Source: Pseudomonas corrugata
GTDB lineage: Bacteria > Pseudomonadota > Gammaproteobacteria > Pseudomonadales > Pseudomonadaceae
Direction of reading: 5' to 3'
NCBI RefSeq assembly: GCF_001269905.1
Contig: NZ_LHVK01000003.1
Location: 1 to 64,000 of the forward strand
DNA: 64,000 nt
Part shown: positions 8,736 through 17,723 of the stretch, piece by piece
Layout of the letters: the number at the start of each line of letters is the position of its first letter
Position numbering within the stretch: the stretch's first letter is position 1
Made by a program: the position numbers and the translations under genes
Notes under the pieces: generated by a model
What the model saw: only the letters and a program-made list of their open reading frames with translations
The model's database searches: none
Told to the model about the DNA's origin: nothing

Positions 8736-9715
8736 ACCCGGCCCATTCCAAACCGGTTTCGGCCGGCGTATTGGATGCCGCTATTGCCTGGCAGTTGTCG
8801 CTGGATTCGGGCTGCGGCAGCGCCCAGGAGCGCGAAGCGTTCGCCCACTGGCACGCCGCCGATGAAGAACATGCCAGGGCTTGGCGGCAGTTGGGCATGC
8901 TCGAGCAGCGTTTCAGCGTTGCCAATGGACCGGCACGGGCCGCGCTACTGCAGTCGCGAGTGAGTATCCGTCGCCGGATACGCAAGGTGGGCGGCGGCCT
9001 GGCCAGTATTGTCGCAGTCATCGGCCTGGCATTGTTTGCCGGTGAACGTTACTTGCCGCTGGACTATTGGCTGGCAGACCAACGCACCGCGACGGGTGAA
9101 CAGCGCACCCTGCGCCTGGCCGACGGCACGCTGATCAACCTCAACACCCACAGTGCGCTCGACGTGCGTTTCGACGATAAACAGCGGCGCATTGTGCTCC
9201 AGGAAGGCGAGATCCAGGTCGAGACCGGCCACAACGACCCACGTCCATTCATCGTCGAAACCCGCGAAGGCAGCCTGCGTGCCTTAGGCACAAGGTTCCT
9301 GGTCAAGCGCGAGGACGACGGCACTCGCCTCAGCGTATTGAAATCCGCCGTGGCCGCCCATCCGCAGGCCATGGAGCAAGAACAGATCCTGCGCGAAGGC
9401 CAGCAGATGCTGATGCGCCGTGACAGCCTTGGCCCCGCCCTGGCCCTGAGCCCCGACGCCGATGCCTGGACCCGGGGCATGCTGGTGGTAGACAACGCTC
9501 GCCTCGAGGATCTGGTGCATGAACTGGGGCGCTATCGACGTGGCTACCTGGGCGTCGAGCCACAAGTGGCGGATTTGCGCATCACCGGCAGCTTCCCGCT
9601 GCATGACACCGACCTGGCCCTGAGCGCGCTGCTGCCGACCTTGCCGGTGCAGATTGAACATCACACGCGGTGGTGGGTGGTGGTGCAACCCAGCACCGGG
9701 GCCAAGGCCCGATAA
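8732..9715 (+). CDS. FecR-type anti-sigma/sigma regulator
   Basis: A 327-residue inner-membrane protein. The N-terminal cytoplasmic part (about 8-55, DUF4880-like, with WHAADEEHARAWRQL) binds the sigma factor. One hydrophobic segment lies at about 88-105. The periplasmic FecR domain runs from about 115 to 220 (TATGEQRTLRLADGT), followed by a C-terminal receptor-contact region. It should relay ligand occupancy of the TonB receptor to the FecI-type factor. The ATG at 8732 overlaps the upstream stop by four bases; an earlier in-frame ATG is inside fecI. Confidence 0.9.
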   Translation: MNPAHSKPVSAGVLDAAIAWQLSLDSGCGSAQEREAFAHWHAADEEHARAWRQLGMLEQRFSVANGPARAALLQSRVSIRRRIRKVGGGLASIVAVIGLALFAGERYLPLDYWLADQRTATGEQRTLRLADGTLINLNTHSALDVRFDDKQRRIVLQEGEIQVETGHNDPRPFIVETREGSLRALGTRFLVKREDDGTRLSVLKSAVAAHPQAMEQEQILREGQQMLMRRDSLGPALALSPDADAWTRGMLVVDNARLEDLVHELGRYRRGYLGVEPQVADLRITGSFPLHDTDLALSALLPTLPVQIEHHTRWWVVVQPSTGAKAR

Positions 9716-9731
9716 AAGGTGATCCATGGGA

Positions 9732-9811
9732 TCGCCTTCGCAAGCAGGCTCGCTTCCACAATGCATTGGCGCGCATCCATCCCTGTGGGAGCGAGCCTGC
9801 TCGCGAAGGGG
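9732..9811. repeat. REP pair
   Basis: Two inverted copies, CGCAAGCAGGCTCGCTTCCA at about 9740 and TGTGGGAGCGAGCCTGCTCG at about 9784, lie between the fecR-like and receptor genes. They could separate transcription of the receptor from that of its regulators. Confidence 0.85.
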
Positions 9812-9949
9812 CCGTCAGCCCTGCACAAAACAGGTCTGGTCCCACCATTTAAATCCTGAATCTAAATTATTTTCATCTACCCCTATCACTTTTGCATTTT
9901 CATTCGGCATCCAGGCAATTGAGAAATATTTCCATTCAGGAGCCGCCGT

Positions 9950-12388
9950 ATGTCCCGCCCGCTAGACACCCTATTGCGCCCCAGCCTGTTGGCCGTTGCC
10001 ATCGTCCTTGCCGTCCCGTTGGCCAGCGGCCTACTCCTGGCGGCCGAACAGCCGTCCAGCGTGCGCACTTACAACCTGCCCGCCGCGTCACTGGCCAGCA
10101 CCCTGAACCAGATCGCCAGTCAGGCCGGTCTCGCTCTGAGCCTGAGCCCGACATTGGCCGCAGGCAAAACCTCGGCCCCGGTCCAGGGCCAGTTCGATGC
10201 CGCGGGCGCATTGCGTGAAGCCTTGCGCGGCACCGGCTTGCAACTGCAACAGAGCAGCACCGGCACCTACAGCCTGGTGGCCGTGCCTGAAGGCGTCATG
10301 GCCCTGCCGGAAACCAGCGTGATCGGCGCCGGCCTGAGCGAAAGCGCCTGGGGCCCGAGCGAGAGCTATGCAGCCACTCGCACCGCCGCCGGCACCAAGA
10401 CCGATACGCCGATCGTCGAACTGCCGCGCTCGGTCTCGGTGGTGACACGCCAGCAGATGGAGGATCGCTCGGTACTCAACCTCAATGACGCCCTGCGCTA
10501 CACCGCCGGGGTGCAGAGCAGCGGCTACGGCTCGGACTCGCGTAACGACTGGCTACTGGTGCGCGGCTTCATACCGACTCAGTTCCTCGATGGCCTGCCG
10601 CTGCCCAAAGGCAACTACGTCACGCCAAAAATCGAGCCCTGGAACCTGGAGCGCATTGCCGTGCTACGCGGCCCGGCATCGTCGGTCTATGGCCAGACGC
10701 CGCCCGGCGGCATGCTCGACATGGTCAGCCGTCGCCCGCAGGCCGAGAGCAGCCATGAAGTCGAGTTGCAGGCCGGCAGCTATGAACACAAGCAGATCAA
10801 CTTCGACAGCACCGGCCAGATCGATGACGAAGGCCAATTCCTCTATCGGCTCAGCGGCACCCTGCGCGACAGCAATGCCCAGGTCGATCACATCCCGGAC
10901 AAGCGCTACAACATCGCGCCGAGCCTGACCTGGAACATCAACGACGACACTCGCCTGACCTTCCTGTCCCAGTACACCCGCGACGACACTGGCATCACCG
11001 GGCAATTCCTGCCCTTGCAAGGCACCAAGCTGTCCTCGCCGGCCGGCAGGATTTCCCACCACAAGAACCTGGGCGATCCGGACTGGGAATTCTACGACCG
11101 CACCTACTACGCCCTCGGTTATGCCTTCGAACATCGCTTCAACGACACCTGGCAGTTCCGCCAGAACCTGCGCTACACCAAGAGCGACCTGGAGTTCCAG
11201 GGCCTCACCGCCGGCGGGTCGTTCTTCCCGGCGGGCCCCGATCAAGCCGTGAGCGCCGACGGCACGGTCAAACGCAGCGCCGGTATCGTTAACGAAGACA
11301 TCAGTCAGTTCGCCGTCGATAACAATTTCCAGGCCGACGTCCAGACCGGTGCCCTGAGCCATACGCTATTGCTTGGCCTGGACCATCAGCGTTCCAACAG
11401 CAATTCGCGCTGGAAATGGGGATCCACCGGCGTCCCGACCACCAATATCAACAACCCGATCTATGGGCAGGATTTTTCCAACGTCCAGTACTTCGATATG
11501 TACGACTACAACCAGAAGACCCAGCAGACCGGTCTGTATATCCAGGACCAGATGGCCCTGGACAACTGGCGCCTGACCCTAGGCGGTCGTGAGGACTGGA
11601 TTCACACCGGCACCGAGTTCCACAACCTGAACAACGCCACGAACACTCAGCGCGATAAGAAATTCAGCGGTAACGCCGCACTGAGCTACGTCTTTGATAA
11701 CGGCGTGACGCCTTATATTTCTTTCGCCCAGTCGTTCCAGGCGGCGGCCGGCTCGACCGTCAACAGCACCGACGCGTTCAAACCGACCGAGGGCGAACAG
11801 TACGAGGCTGGCATCAAGTACCAGCCCCCAGGCACCAAGACCCTGCTGACAGCCGCAGTGTTCGACCTGACCCAGAAGAACAACTCCGTGACCGAAAACA
11901 ACATCACCCGCCAAGTCGGCGAGGTGCAGGTACGCGGCCTGGAGCTGGAAGCCTCCGGTGACGTCACCGACAATCTGAAACTGATCGGTTCCTACACCTA
12001 TAACGACAGCGAAATCACCAAGGGCACCGCAGCTGAAAAGGGCAAGCGCATGGCCCAGGTGCCACGCAACCAGGCCACCGCGTGGGCCGACTACACCTGG
12101 CACAACGGCCTGCTCGATGGCTTCGGTGTCGGTGCCGGTGTGCGTTATGTCGGCGACACCTACGGCAACACCACCAACACCGATTGGGGTCATGTCGGCT
12201 CCTACACCGTCTACGACGCATCGGCCCATTACGATCTGGGGCGTGTGAGCAGCTCCCTCAAAGGCGTATCGGTGGCGGTGGACGCAAAGAACATCTTCAA
12301 CAAGGACTACCTCTCCACCTGCGACGGCTTCTATTGCTACTACGGCGATCAACGCAACGTGGTCGCCAGTGTGAATTACAAGTGGTAA
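9950..12388 (+). CDS. TonB-dependent siderophore receptor with signalling domain
   Basis: An 812-residue outer-membrane receptor. A signal peptide covers about residues 1-30 and is followed by a secretin/TonB short N-terminal signalling domain (about 38-95, TYNLPAASLASTLNQIA). The plug is at about 145-260 (ELPRSVSVVTRQQMEDRS) and the beta-barrel runs to the C-terminal aromatic (NYKW). The signalling domain fits the fecI/fecR pair upstream. Resemblance to ferrichrome/ferrioxamine-type receptors (FhuA/FoxA class) is suggested by SYEHKQINFDSTG and the plug, but the ligand cannot be fixed from sequence. The ribosome site is AGGAG. Confidence 0.93.
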   Translation: MSRPLDTLLRPSLLAVAIVLAVPLASGLLLAAEQPSSVRTYNLPAASLASTLNQIASQAGLALSLSPTLAAGKTSAPVQGQFDAAGALREALRGTGLQLQQSSTGTYSLVAVPEGVMALPETSVIGAGLSESAWGPSESYAATRTAAGTKTDTPIVELPRSVSVVTRQQMEDRSVLNLNDALRYTAGVQSSGYGSDSRNDWLLVRGFIPTQFLDGLPLPKGNYVTPKIEPWNLERIAVLRGPASSVYGQTPPGGMLDMVSRRPQAESSHEVELQAGSYEHKQINFDSTGQIDDEGQFLYRLSGTLRDSNAQVDHIPDKRYNIAPSLTWNINDDTRLTFLSQYTRDDTGITGQFLPLQGTKLSSPAGRISHHKNLGDPDWEFYDRTYYALGYAFEHRFNDTWQFRQNLRYTKSDLEFQGLTAGGSFFPAGPDQAVSADGTVKRSAGIVNEDISQFAVDNNFQADVQTGALSHTLLLGLDHQRSNSNSRWKWGSTGVPTTNINNPIYGQDFSNVQYFDMYDYNQKTQQTGLYIQDQMALDNWRLTLGGREDWIHTGTEFHNLNNATNTQRDKKFSGNAALSYVFDNGVTPYISFAQSFQAAAGSTVNSTDAFKPTEGEQYEAGIKYQPPGTKTLLTAAVFDLTQKNNSVTENNITRQVGEVQVRGLELEASGDVTDNLKLIGSYTYNDSEITKGTAAEKGKRMAQVPRNQATAWADYTWHNGLLDGFGVGAGVRYVGDTYGNTTNTDWGHVGSYTVYDASAHYDLGRVSSSLKGVSVAVDAKNIFNKDYLSTCDGFYCYYGDQRNVVASVNYKW

Positions 12389-12412
12389 CTGGCCGCCTTC
12401 ATTTGAAGAGTC

Positions 12413-12442
12413 CGTGGCGAGGAAGCTTGCTCCCTCGCCACG
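12413..12442. repeat. Palindromic repeat, GTGGCGAGG type
   Basis: The arms CGTGGCGAGG and CCTCGCCACG flank AAGCTTGCT just after the receptor gene. This resembles another Pseudomonas REP class. There is no T-run, so any termination effect is uncertain. Confidence 0.6.
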
Positions 12443-12491
12443 ATGAATCACACAGCTCTTGAGTGAAGCGCTTTCGCAATCGGACCCCCTC

Positions 12492-13622
12492 ATGAAAAGT
12501 AAAACCATCCGTCGCTGGTCCTTCGTCCATACGTGGTCCAGCCTGATCTGCACAGTGTTCCTGCTGATGCTGGCAGTCACCGGGTTGCCGCTGATTTTCC
12601 ATCACGAGATCGAACACCTGCTGGGCGACGCTCCGGAGTTTCGGGACATGCCCGCCGATACGCCGCGGCTTGACCTCCAGCAACTGGTGGAAAAGGCCAA
12701 GGCCCATCGCCCGGGTGAAGTGGTGCAGTATTTTGGCTGGGACGAGGACGAGCCCAACGGCGTCGTCACCATCATGGCCCCGACACCGGGTACCGAACCC
12801 AATGCCTCCCATACTTTCATGCTCGACGCCCGTACCGGCGAGGCCCTGGAGACACCTGCGGCCAATGGCGGCTTCATGATGGTCATGCGGCGCCTGCACG
12901 TGGACATGTATGCCGGACTGCCTGGCAAATTATTGCTGGCATCGATGGGACTGCTGTTCGTGGTCGCCATCGTTTCCGGCGTGGTCCTGTACTTGCCGTT
13001 CATGCGGCGCCTGAAGTTCGCCACGGTGCGCCAGGACAAGTCCCCGCGTCTGCGCTGGCTCGACCTGCATAACCTGATCGGCGTGGTCACGTTGGTCTGG
13101 GCATTGACGGTTGGAGTCACCGGCGTAATCGCCGCCTGCGCCGACCTGATCATCGCGGCGTGGCGCAACGACAGTCTCAGTGCCATGGTCGAGCCCTACC
13201 GCAACGCGGCGCCACTGGAGCAACTGGCGCCGGCCACCCGCCTGCTGGACATCGCCAGGAACGTCGCACCCGGCATGGAGCCGAGCTTCATTGCTTTCCC
13301 CGGCACCTTGTTTTCCAGTGCACACCACTATGGCGTGTTCATGAAGGGCAGTACCCACCTGACCGCCCATCTACTGACACCGGTACTCATCGACGCCAGC
13401 ACTCTGGACGTCACCGCCGTGGCCGAACGACCGTGGTACATGGACCTGATGAGCCTGTCCCTGCCGCTGCACTTCGGCGACTATGGCGGCAGGCCGATGC
13501 AGATCTTCTGGGCGGCCCTGGACGTGCTGACGATCATCGTCCTCGGCAGCGGCGTTTACCTCTGGGTGGTTCGGCGTAGAACGAACCTGCGCGTGGCTGC
13601 CGATAGGGAGGCCGTCTCGTGA
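12492..13622 (+). CDS. PepSY-associated membrane protein (iron-uptake linked)
   Basis: A 376-residue inner-membrane protein of the PepSY_TM family. Transmembrane segments lie near residues 12-35, 140-165, 190-215 and 335-360, and an H-rich N-terminal helix (HTWSSL) is typical. Such proteins often accompany TonB receptors and are thought to reduce ferric siderophores in the periplasm; here that is inferred from position. The ATG at 12492 begins the conserved MKSKTIRRWSFVHTW. Its stop overlaps the next small gene by four bases. Confidence 0.85.
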   Translation: MKSKTIRRWSFVHTWSSLICTVFLLMLAVTGLPLIFHHEIEHLLGDAPEFRDMPADTPRLDLQQLVEKAKAHRPGEVVQYFGWDEDEPNGVVTIMAPTPGTEPNASHTFMLDARTGEALETPAANGGFMMVMRRLHVDMYAGLPGKLLLASMGLLFVVAIVSGVVLYLPFMRRLKFATVRQDKSPRLRWLDLHNLIGVVTLVWALTVGVTGVIAACADLIIAAWRNDSLSAMVEPYRNAAPLEQLAPATRLLDIARNVAPGMEPSFIAFPGTLFSSAHHYGVFMKGSTHLTAHLLTPVLIDASTLDVTAVAERPWYMDLMSLSLPLHFGDYGGRPMQIFWAALDVLTIIVLGSGVYLWVVRRRTNLRVAADREAVS

Positions 13623-13798
13623 AGCCCCGGCAGTCAAGTGTCTGGAAAGTGTTCGGCATGCCCGCAACCATTGGCGCCCTTTGCGCAGCTGGGCTATTCA
13701 GCGCCTTGCTCGGCGATGGTCTGTGGGATGCGGTGAGCTGGCTGGGGCTGGGTATCCCTTCTGTCGTGGCGGTGTGGGGACTGGTCCCGCGCCGCTGA
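13619..13798 (+). CDS. 59-aa small hydrophobic membrane protein
   Basis: A 59-codon gene starting with GTG inside the previous stop codon (GTGA), so it is probably co-translated with the PepSY gene. It reads MKPRQSSVWKVFGMPATIGA near the start, then two hydrophobic stretches at about 16-32 and 38-56, and ends in VPRR. This looks like a two-helix inner-membrane protein that may stabilise or modulate the PepSY protein. Small partners of this kind are known beside PepSY_TM genes in Pseudomonas. The function is unknown. Confidence 0.75.
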   Translation: MKPRQSSVWKVFGMPATIGALCAAGLFSALLGDGLWDAVSWLGLGIPSVVAVWGLVPRR

Positions 13799-13900
13799 GT
13801 CACCAGGGCGCTCTAACCGATTGAGCCCCCTCCACAGACCAGTCATACGATGACGCCATCCTCGGGCGCCCTGAAACTCGCCCAATATCTGACATATTTG

Positions 13901-13930
13901 TTGACAAATTATTCCTTGCACTCCTATAAA
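13901..13930 (+). promoter_or_regulatory. Sigma-70 promoter of the ExuT-like permease gene
   Basis: A consensus TTGACA at 13901-13906 and TATAAA at 13925-13930 are 18 bases apart. It is the best sigma-70 promoter seen in the window and lies 65 bases before the permease start. Confidence 0.75.
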
Positions 13931-13938
13931 GGCTAATG

Positions 13939-13949
13939 TTGTACGACAA
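13939..13949 (+). promoter_or_regulatory. Operator-like dyad TTGTACGACAA
   Basis: The inverted repeat TTGT-N3-ACAA falls about where transcription should start, a repressor position. GntR-family (FadR subfamily) regulators of sugar-acid genes bind similar TTGTnnnACAA dyads. The regulator gene is not in the window. Confidence 0.5.
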
Positions 13950-13994
13950 CCTACAACAGCGACACCAACTCCAAAAATAATCGATGGTGAAGTG

Positions 13995-15296
13995 ATGAAG
14001 ATCAAAGGCATCCGCTGGTGGATGGTCGGCCTGGTCACGGCCGGCCTGATGGTCAACTACCTGGCGCGCAATACCCTCTCGGTGGCCGCTCCGACCCTGA
14101 TGAGCGAGATGAATATCTCCACCGAGCAGTACTCCCATATCGTCGTCGCCTGGCAAATCTGCTATGCGCTGATGCAGCCGGTGGCCGGTTACATCATCGA
14201 TGCCATTGGCACCAAGATGGGCTTCGCCATTTTCGCCTTCGCCTGGTCTATCGCCTGCGCCGCCGCAGCAATGGCCTCGGGCTGGCAAGGCCTGGCATTT
14301 TTCCGTGGCTTGCTTGGCCTGACAGAAGCCGCCGGGCTGCCCGCCGCCGTCAAGGCATCGACCGAATGGTTCCCCGCCAAGGAGCGCTCGGTCGCCATCG
14401 GCTGGTTCAACATCGGCTCGTCGGTCGGTGCCGTCCTGGCGCCACCGCTGGTGGTCTGGGCAATCTTGAACAGTGGCTGGGAACTGGCGTTCCTGATCGT
14501 CGGTGGCCTGGGCATCGCCTGGACTTTTCTCTGGCTGGTCCTCTATAAGCACCCCCGTGACCAGAAGCGCCTGAGCGACACCGAACGCGATTACATCATC
14601 AGCGGCCAGGAAGCTCACTTCCAGGAGCAGAACCCGAAAAAAGGCAGCTGGAAAAAGATCATCGCCAGCCGCAATTTCTACGCCATCGCCAGCGCCCGGA
14701 TCCTCTCCGAGCCGGCCTGGCAGACCTTCAACGCCTGGATTCCGCTATACCTGATGACCGAGCGGCACATGAACATCAAGGAGATCGCGATGTTCGCCTG
14801 GCTGCCGTTCCTGGCCGCCGACCTGGGCTGCGTGTTGGGCGGTTACCTGAGCCCGTTCTTCCACAAATACTGCAAAGTGTCGTTGTTCACCTCTCGCAAG
14901 ATGGTCTTGCTGTTCGGCGCATCCTGCATGGTTGGTCCGGCCTGCATCGGCCTGGTGGACAGTCCGTATACGGCAATCGCTCTGCTGTGCATTGGCGGCT
15001 TTGCCCACCAGACCTTGTCGGGTGCGTTGTATGCCATCACTTCCGACTCGTTCGGCAAGAATGAAGTCGCCACCGCCACCGGCATGGGCGGCATGTTCGG
15101 TTACCTGGGTGCCGCGGCCTTCACGCTGTTGTTTGGCGTGATGGTGACAAAAATCGGCTATAGCCCGCTGTTCGTGCTGCTGGCGATTTTTGACGTGATT
15201 GCTGCGTTCATCGTCTGGACCGTCGCCCGGGAACTCAAGCAACAACCGGCAACGCCAGCCCCGTTGGAGCCGCAGGCCCTTCAACCGGCCGTGTGA
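13995..15296 (+). CDS. MFS hexuronate-type permease (ExuT-like)
   Basis: A 433-residue major facilitator of the anion:cation symporter family with twelve predicted helices. The sequence resembles ExuT-type hexuronate permeases: NYLARNTLSVAAPTLM at about 21-36, FRGLLGLTEAAGLPAAVKASTEWFP at about 102-126, and a central loop rich in charged residues. It probably imports galacturonate or glucuronate with protons. It stands without catabolic genes, which in other pseudomonads lie elsewhere. Adjacent GTG (13992) and ATG (13995) codons are both possible starts. Confidence 0.8.
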   Translation: MKIKGIRWWMVGLVTAGLMVNYLARNTLSVAAPTLMSEMNISTEQYSHIVVAWQICYALMQPVAGYIIDAIGTKMGFAIFAFAWSIACAAAAMASGWQGLAFFRGLLGLTEAAGLPAAVKASTEWFPAKERSVAIGWFNIGSSVGAVLAPPLVVWAILNSGWELAFLIVGGLGIAWTFLWLVLYKHPRDQKRLSDTERDYIISGQEAHFQEQNPKKGSWKKIIASRNFYAIASARILSEPAWQTFNAWIPLYLMTERHMNIKEIAMFAWLPFLAADLGCVLGGYLSPFFHKYCKVSLFTSRKMVLLFGASCMVGPACIGLVDSPYTAIALLCIGGFAHQTLSGALYAITSDSFGKNEVATATGMGGMFGYLGAAAFTLLFGVMVTKIGYSPLFVLLAIFDVIAAFIVWTVARELKQQPATPAPLEPQALQPAV

Positions 15297-15396
15297 TCCG
15301 AGGCACAGACCGGGCCGAAGGGCTCGGTCACCCTTGCCTTGCGCATTGATGATCGCGCTATGCTGCGCGACATCCTTCCCTGATCGAGACGCTGCC

Positions 15397-16026
15397 ATGT
15401 CCGTTCCCAGCATGACGCTGTTCCACAACCCCGCCTCGCCCTTCGTTCGCAAGGTCCTGGTGCTGCTGCACGAAACCGGCCAGCAGGACCGCGTGGCGTT
15501 ACAGCTCAGCCAGCTCACGCCCGTCAAACCGGACCAGAAACTCATCGATGACAACCCGTTGAGCAAGATCCCGGCCCTGCGCCTGGCCAACGGCAGTGTG
15601 ATCCACGACAGCCGCGTCATCCTCGATTACCTCGATCACCAGCACGTCGGCAATCCACTGATCCCCCGTGACGGCGCGGCCCGCTGGCGGCGCCTGACCC
15701 TGGCCTCCCTGGCTGACGGGATCATGGATGCGGCGGTGATGGTCCGCTATGAAACCGCCCTGCGGCCGGCGGAAAAGCACTGGGACGAATGGCTCGACGC
15801 CCAACGGGACAAGATTCGCCGCGCCTTGGGCATGCTCGAAGCCGAAGCGATTGCCGAACTGGCCAGCCATTTTGACGTGGCGTCCATCAGCGTCGCCTGC
15901 GCCTTGGGTTACCTGGACCTGCGCCATCCCGATCTGGAATGGCGCAAGACCCATCCGCAGCTGGCGGCGTGGTTTGCCGAGGTGAGCTTGCGGCCTTCAA
16001 TGGTCGCTACCGTGCCCAGGATCTAG
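15397..16026 (+). CDS. Glutathione S-transferase family protein
   Basis: A 209-residue cytoplasmic protein. The thioredoxin-like GST N-domain covers about 5-80 (FHNPASPFVRKVLVLLHETG, with IPALRL and DSRVILDYLD forming the glutathione site), and a helical C-domain covers 90-205. The ATG at 15397 was chosen over earlier in-frame codons because homology starts there. Substrate unknown. Confidence 0.85.
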   Translation: MSVPSMTLFHNPASPFVRKVLVLLHETGQQDRVALQLSQLTPVKPDQKLIDDNPLSKIPALRLANGSVIHDSRVILDYLDHQHVGNPLIPRDGAARWRRLTLASLADGIMDAAVMVRYETALRPAEKHWDEWLDAQRDKIRRALGMLEAEAIAELASHFDVASISVACALGYLDLRHPDLEWRKTHPQLAAWFAEVSLRPSMVATVPRI

Positions 16027-16050
16027 ATCTTTCTCCAAATGTGACGACCT

Positions 16051-16119
16051 CATCGCGAGCAGGCTCGCTCCCACAAAGGACAGCCCCGGACCTGTGGGAG
16101 CGAGCCTGCTCGCGATAGA
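16051..16119. repeat. REP pair
   Basis: Inverted copies ATCGCGAGCAGGCTCGCTCC and TGTGGGAGCGAGCCTGCTCG are separated by about 17 bases, between the convergent GST and creD genes. Confidence 0.9.
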
Positions 16120-16209
16120 GGCCCACCGGATCCAACGGAAACAACTCAGATACAAGCGCCACGAGCACTTCCCTCACCCGCCGATCTTCGCGCAACCCCA
16201 GCGACCGGC

Positions 16210-17583
16210 TCATTTCACCTCTCCCAGATCGAAGGTCATGGCAGGCGCCGGTTTCGATCCGACCCCGTACCAATCCAGTTTACGGGTCAGCACCATGAAC
16301 ACACCCAACAGCCCGAACAGCAACAGCGAGCCCATCAACAGTGCGTAGTCCTCGGCGCTCAACAGGCCGTAAAGCAAGGCATACAGCGCCGCCAACCCCG
16401 CCGAGAAGCCCAGGCCATGGTTCACGCTGCGCAGCACATGGCAGACGTAGAACCCGATCAACAGTACACAGGCACTGGCCGACACCAGGTACGCCGGGGC
16501 AAAGCCGATGTGTTCCGACAGAGACAACAGCAACAGGTAGAAAAATGCCAGCGCCACGCCCACCAGGGCATATTGGACCGGGTGCACCGCCAGGCTCTTG
16601 AGCACTTCGAAAAGAAAGAAGCCGGCGAAGGTCAGGGCGATGAACAGCAATGCATATTTGATTGCCCGGTCGCTCTTGAGGTACTGGTCCACCGGGTCGA
16701 TGAAGCTCACGCCGAAGGTACGGCTGCGAAACATTTCACAGCTCTCGCCCGACACGCAGTTCTGCAGCGCTTCTTCAAGGTTGGTCGAGAAGAACGAGGT
16801 CTGCCAGTCGGCGCTGAAGCCCTTCTCGTTGATGTCGCGGCTGACGGGCAAGTAGTTGCCGATGAAGCTCGGGTGCGGCCAGTCGGCGGTCAAGTGCACT
16901 TTGCTGGTCTTGCCCACCGGCAGAATCTGCAACTCGCCGGTGCCTTGCAGGCTCAGGTCGAAACCGAAAGTCAACTCGGCGCTGTTCTGGGCGTTGACCA
17001 TCGGCAGCGGCACATGTACCCCCTGCCCCAGCCAGCTGACCCGTGAGCCGGGCAGGAAGTCGACGGTCTGCTGGTTGAGTTGCAGGGTCAATGCATTCTC
17101 GATACCACGGATGTCGCTGATGCCCACGGTCAGGTACGGTTCGTCGAAGCGGTAATCGGCCATATCCTTGGCGGCCAGGCCATAGCGCTCAGGCACCTTG
17201 AAGCGTCCATCGATCCGGTTGTCGGCGTGGAACAACCGCGCCTCGTAGATCCCCCGGGCACGGGTTTCGGTCCGGACCTGGCCGTCGAGTTCGAATTGCT
17301 CCGGCAGGAAATATAACTCACCGCTCTGCTCGACGGTTTCCAGGAAGCGGACACCGGTTTTCTCGTTGGTATTCCAGACCCGCACATCCTTGCGAAACGG
17401 CACCACAATCATCGGTCCGATGAGCTGCTGACTGTGGCTGGAGCTGCTGGCGATCTCCTGCAGCACGCCGTCGCGCAGGGACTGGCGTTCGTCGATGAGG
17501 CCGTTGATCATCAACAGCGGAATCATCAGCAAGAGAATCAATAGGGCGATCATGCCCAGTTTCATGGCGAGGCTGCGGTTCAT
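16210..17583 (-). CDS. creD: CreD inner-membrane protein
   Basis: A 457-residue membrane protein of the CreD family. It has an N-terminal helix (about 8-28), a large periplasmic domain (about 30-300) and about five closely spaced helices from residue 305 on. In E. coli and Pseudomonas, creD is the main target of the CreBC two-component system and its product affects envelope integrity and beta-lactam or colicin response. It follows creB-creC on the same strand after a gap of 140 bases that contains a candidate Cre tag and a perfect REP palindrome. Confidence 0.93.
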   Translation of the reverse strand: MNRSLAMKLGMIALLILLLMIPLLMINGLIDERQSLRDGVLQEIASSSSHSQQLIGPMIVVPFRKDVRVWNTNEKTGVRFLETVEQSGELYFLPEQFELDGQVRTETRARGIYEARLFHADNRIDGRFKVPERYGLAAKDMADYRFDEPYLTVGISDIRGIENALTLQLNQQTVDFLPGSRVSWLGQGVHVPLPMVNAQNSAELTFGFDLSLQGTGELQILPVGKTSKVHLTADWPHPSFIGNYLPVSRDINEKGFSADWQTSFFSTNLEEALQNCVSGESCEMFRSRTFGVSFIDPVDQYLKSDRAIKYALLFIALTFAGFFLFEVLKSLAVHPVQYALVGVALAFFYLLLLSLSEHIGFAPAYLVSASACVLLIGFYVCHVLRSVNHGLGFSAGLAALYALLYGLLSAEDYALLMGSLLLFGLLGVFMVLTRKLDWYGVGSKPAPAMTFDLGEVK

Positions 17584-17649
17584 GTGGGGCTCTCCCTGTT
17601 CGAATGGGGAGAGTCTGGCGGCGCTGTGTGGGCTGTTTATGTAGGCAAT

Positions 17650-17665
17650 GTGGAGATTGTGTGGA
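17650..17665 (-). promoter_or_regulatory. Candidate Cre/Blr tag upstream of creD
   Basis: On the minus strand TCCAC-N6-TCCAC is a direct repeat with the 11-bp period of the known tag TTCAC-N6-TTCAC, differing at the same position in both halves. It lies 67 bases before the creD start, with TACATAA just downstream as a possible -10 box. CreB is the expected binder. Confidence 0.6.
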
Positions 17666-17678
17666 GACTAGAGAACCT

Positions 17679-17706
17679 GTGGGAGCGAGCAGGCTCGCTC
17701 CCACAA
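17679..17706. repeat. Perfect REP palindrome between creC and creD
   Basis: TGTGGGAGCGAGC and GCTCGCTCCCACA join with a two-base centre to give a 13-bp perfect stem, as if a REP pair had collapsed. It lies 17 bases beyond the creC stop and could lower read-through into creD. Confidence 0.85.
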
Positions 17707-17723
17707 AGGCTATGCGCCGAATC

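Noticed and set aside
15308-15329. Hairpin after the ExuT-like gene as a terminator
   Set aside because: The stem is interrupted and only a weak pyrimidine run follows, so support is too low.
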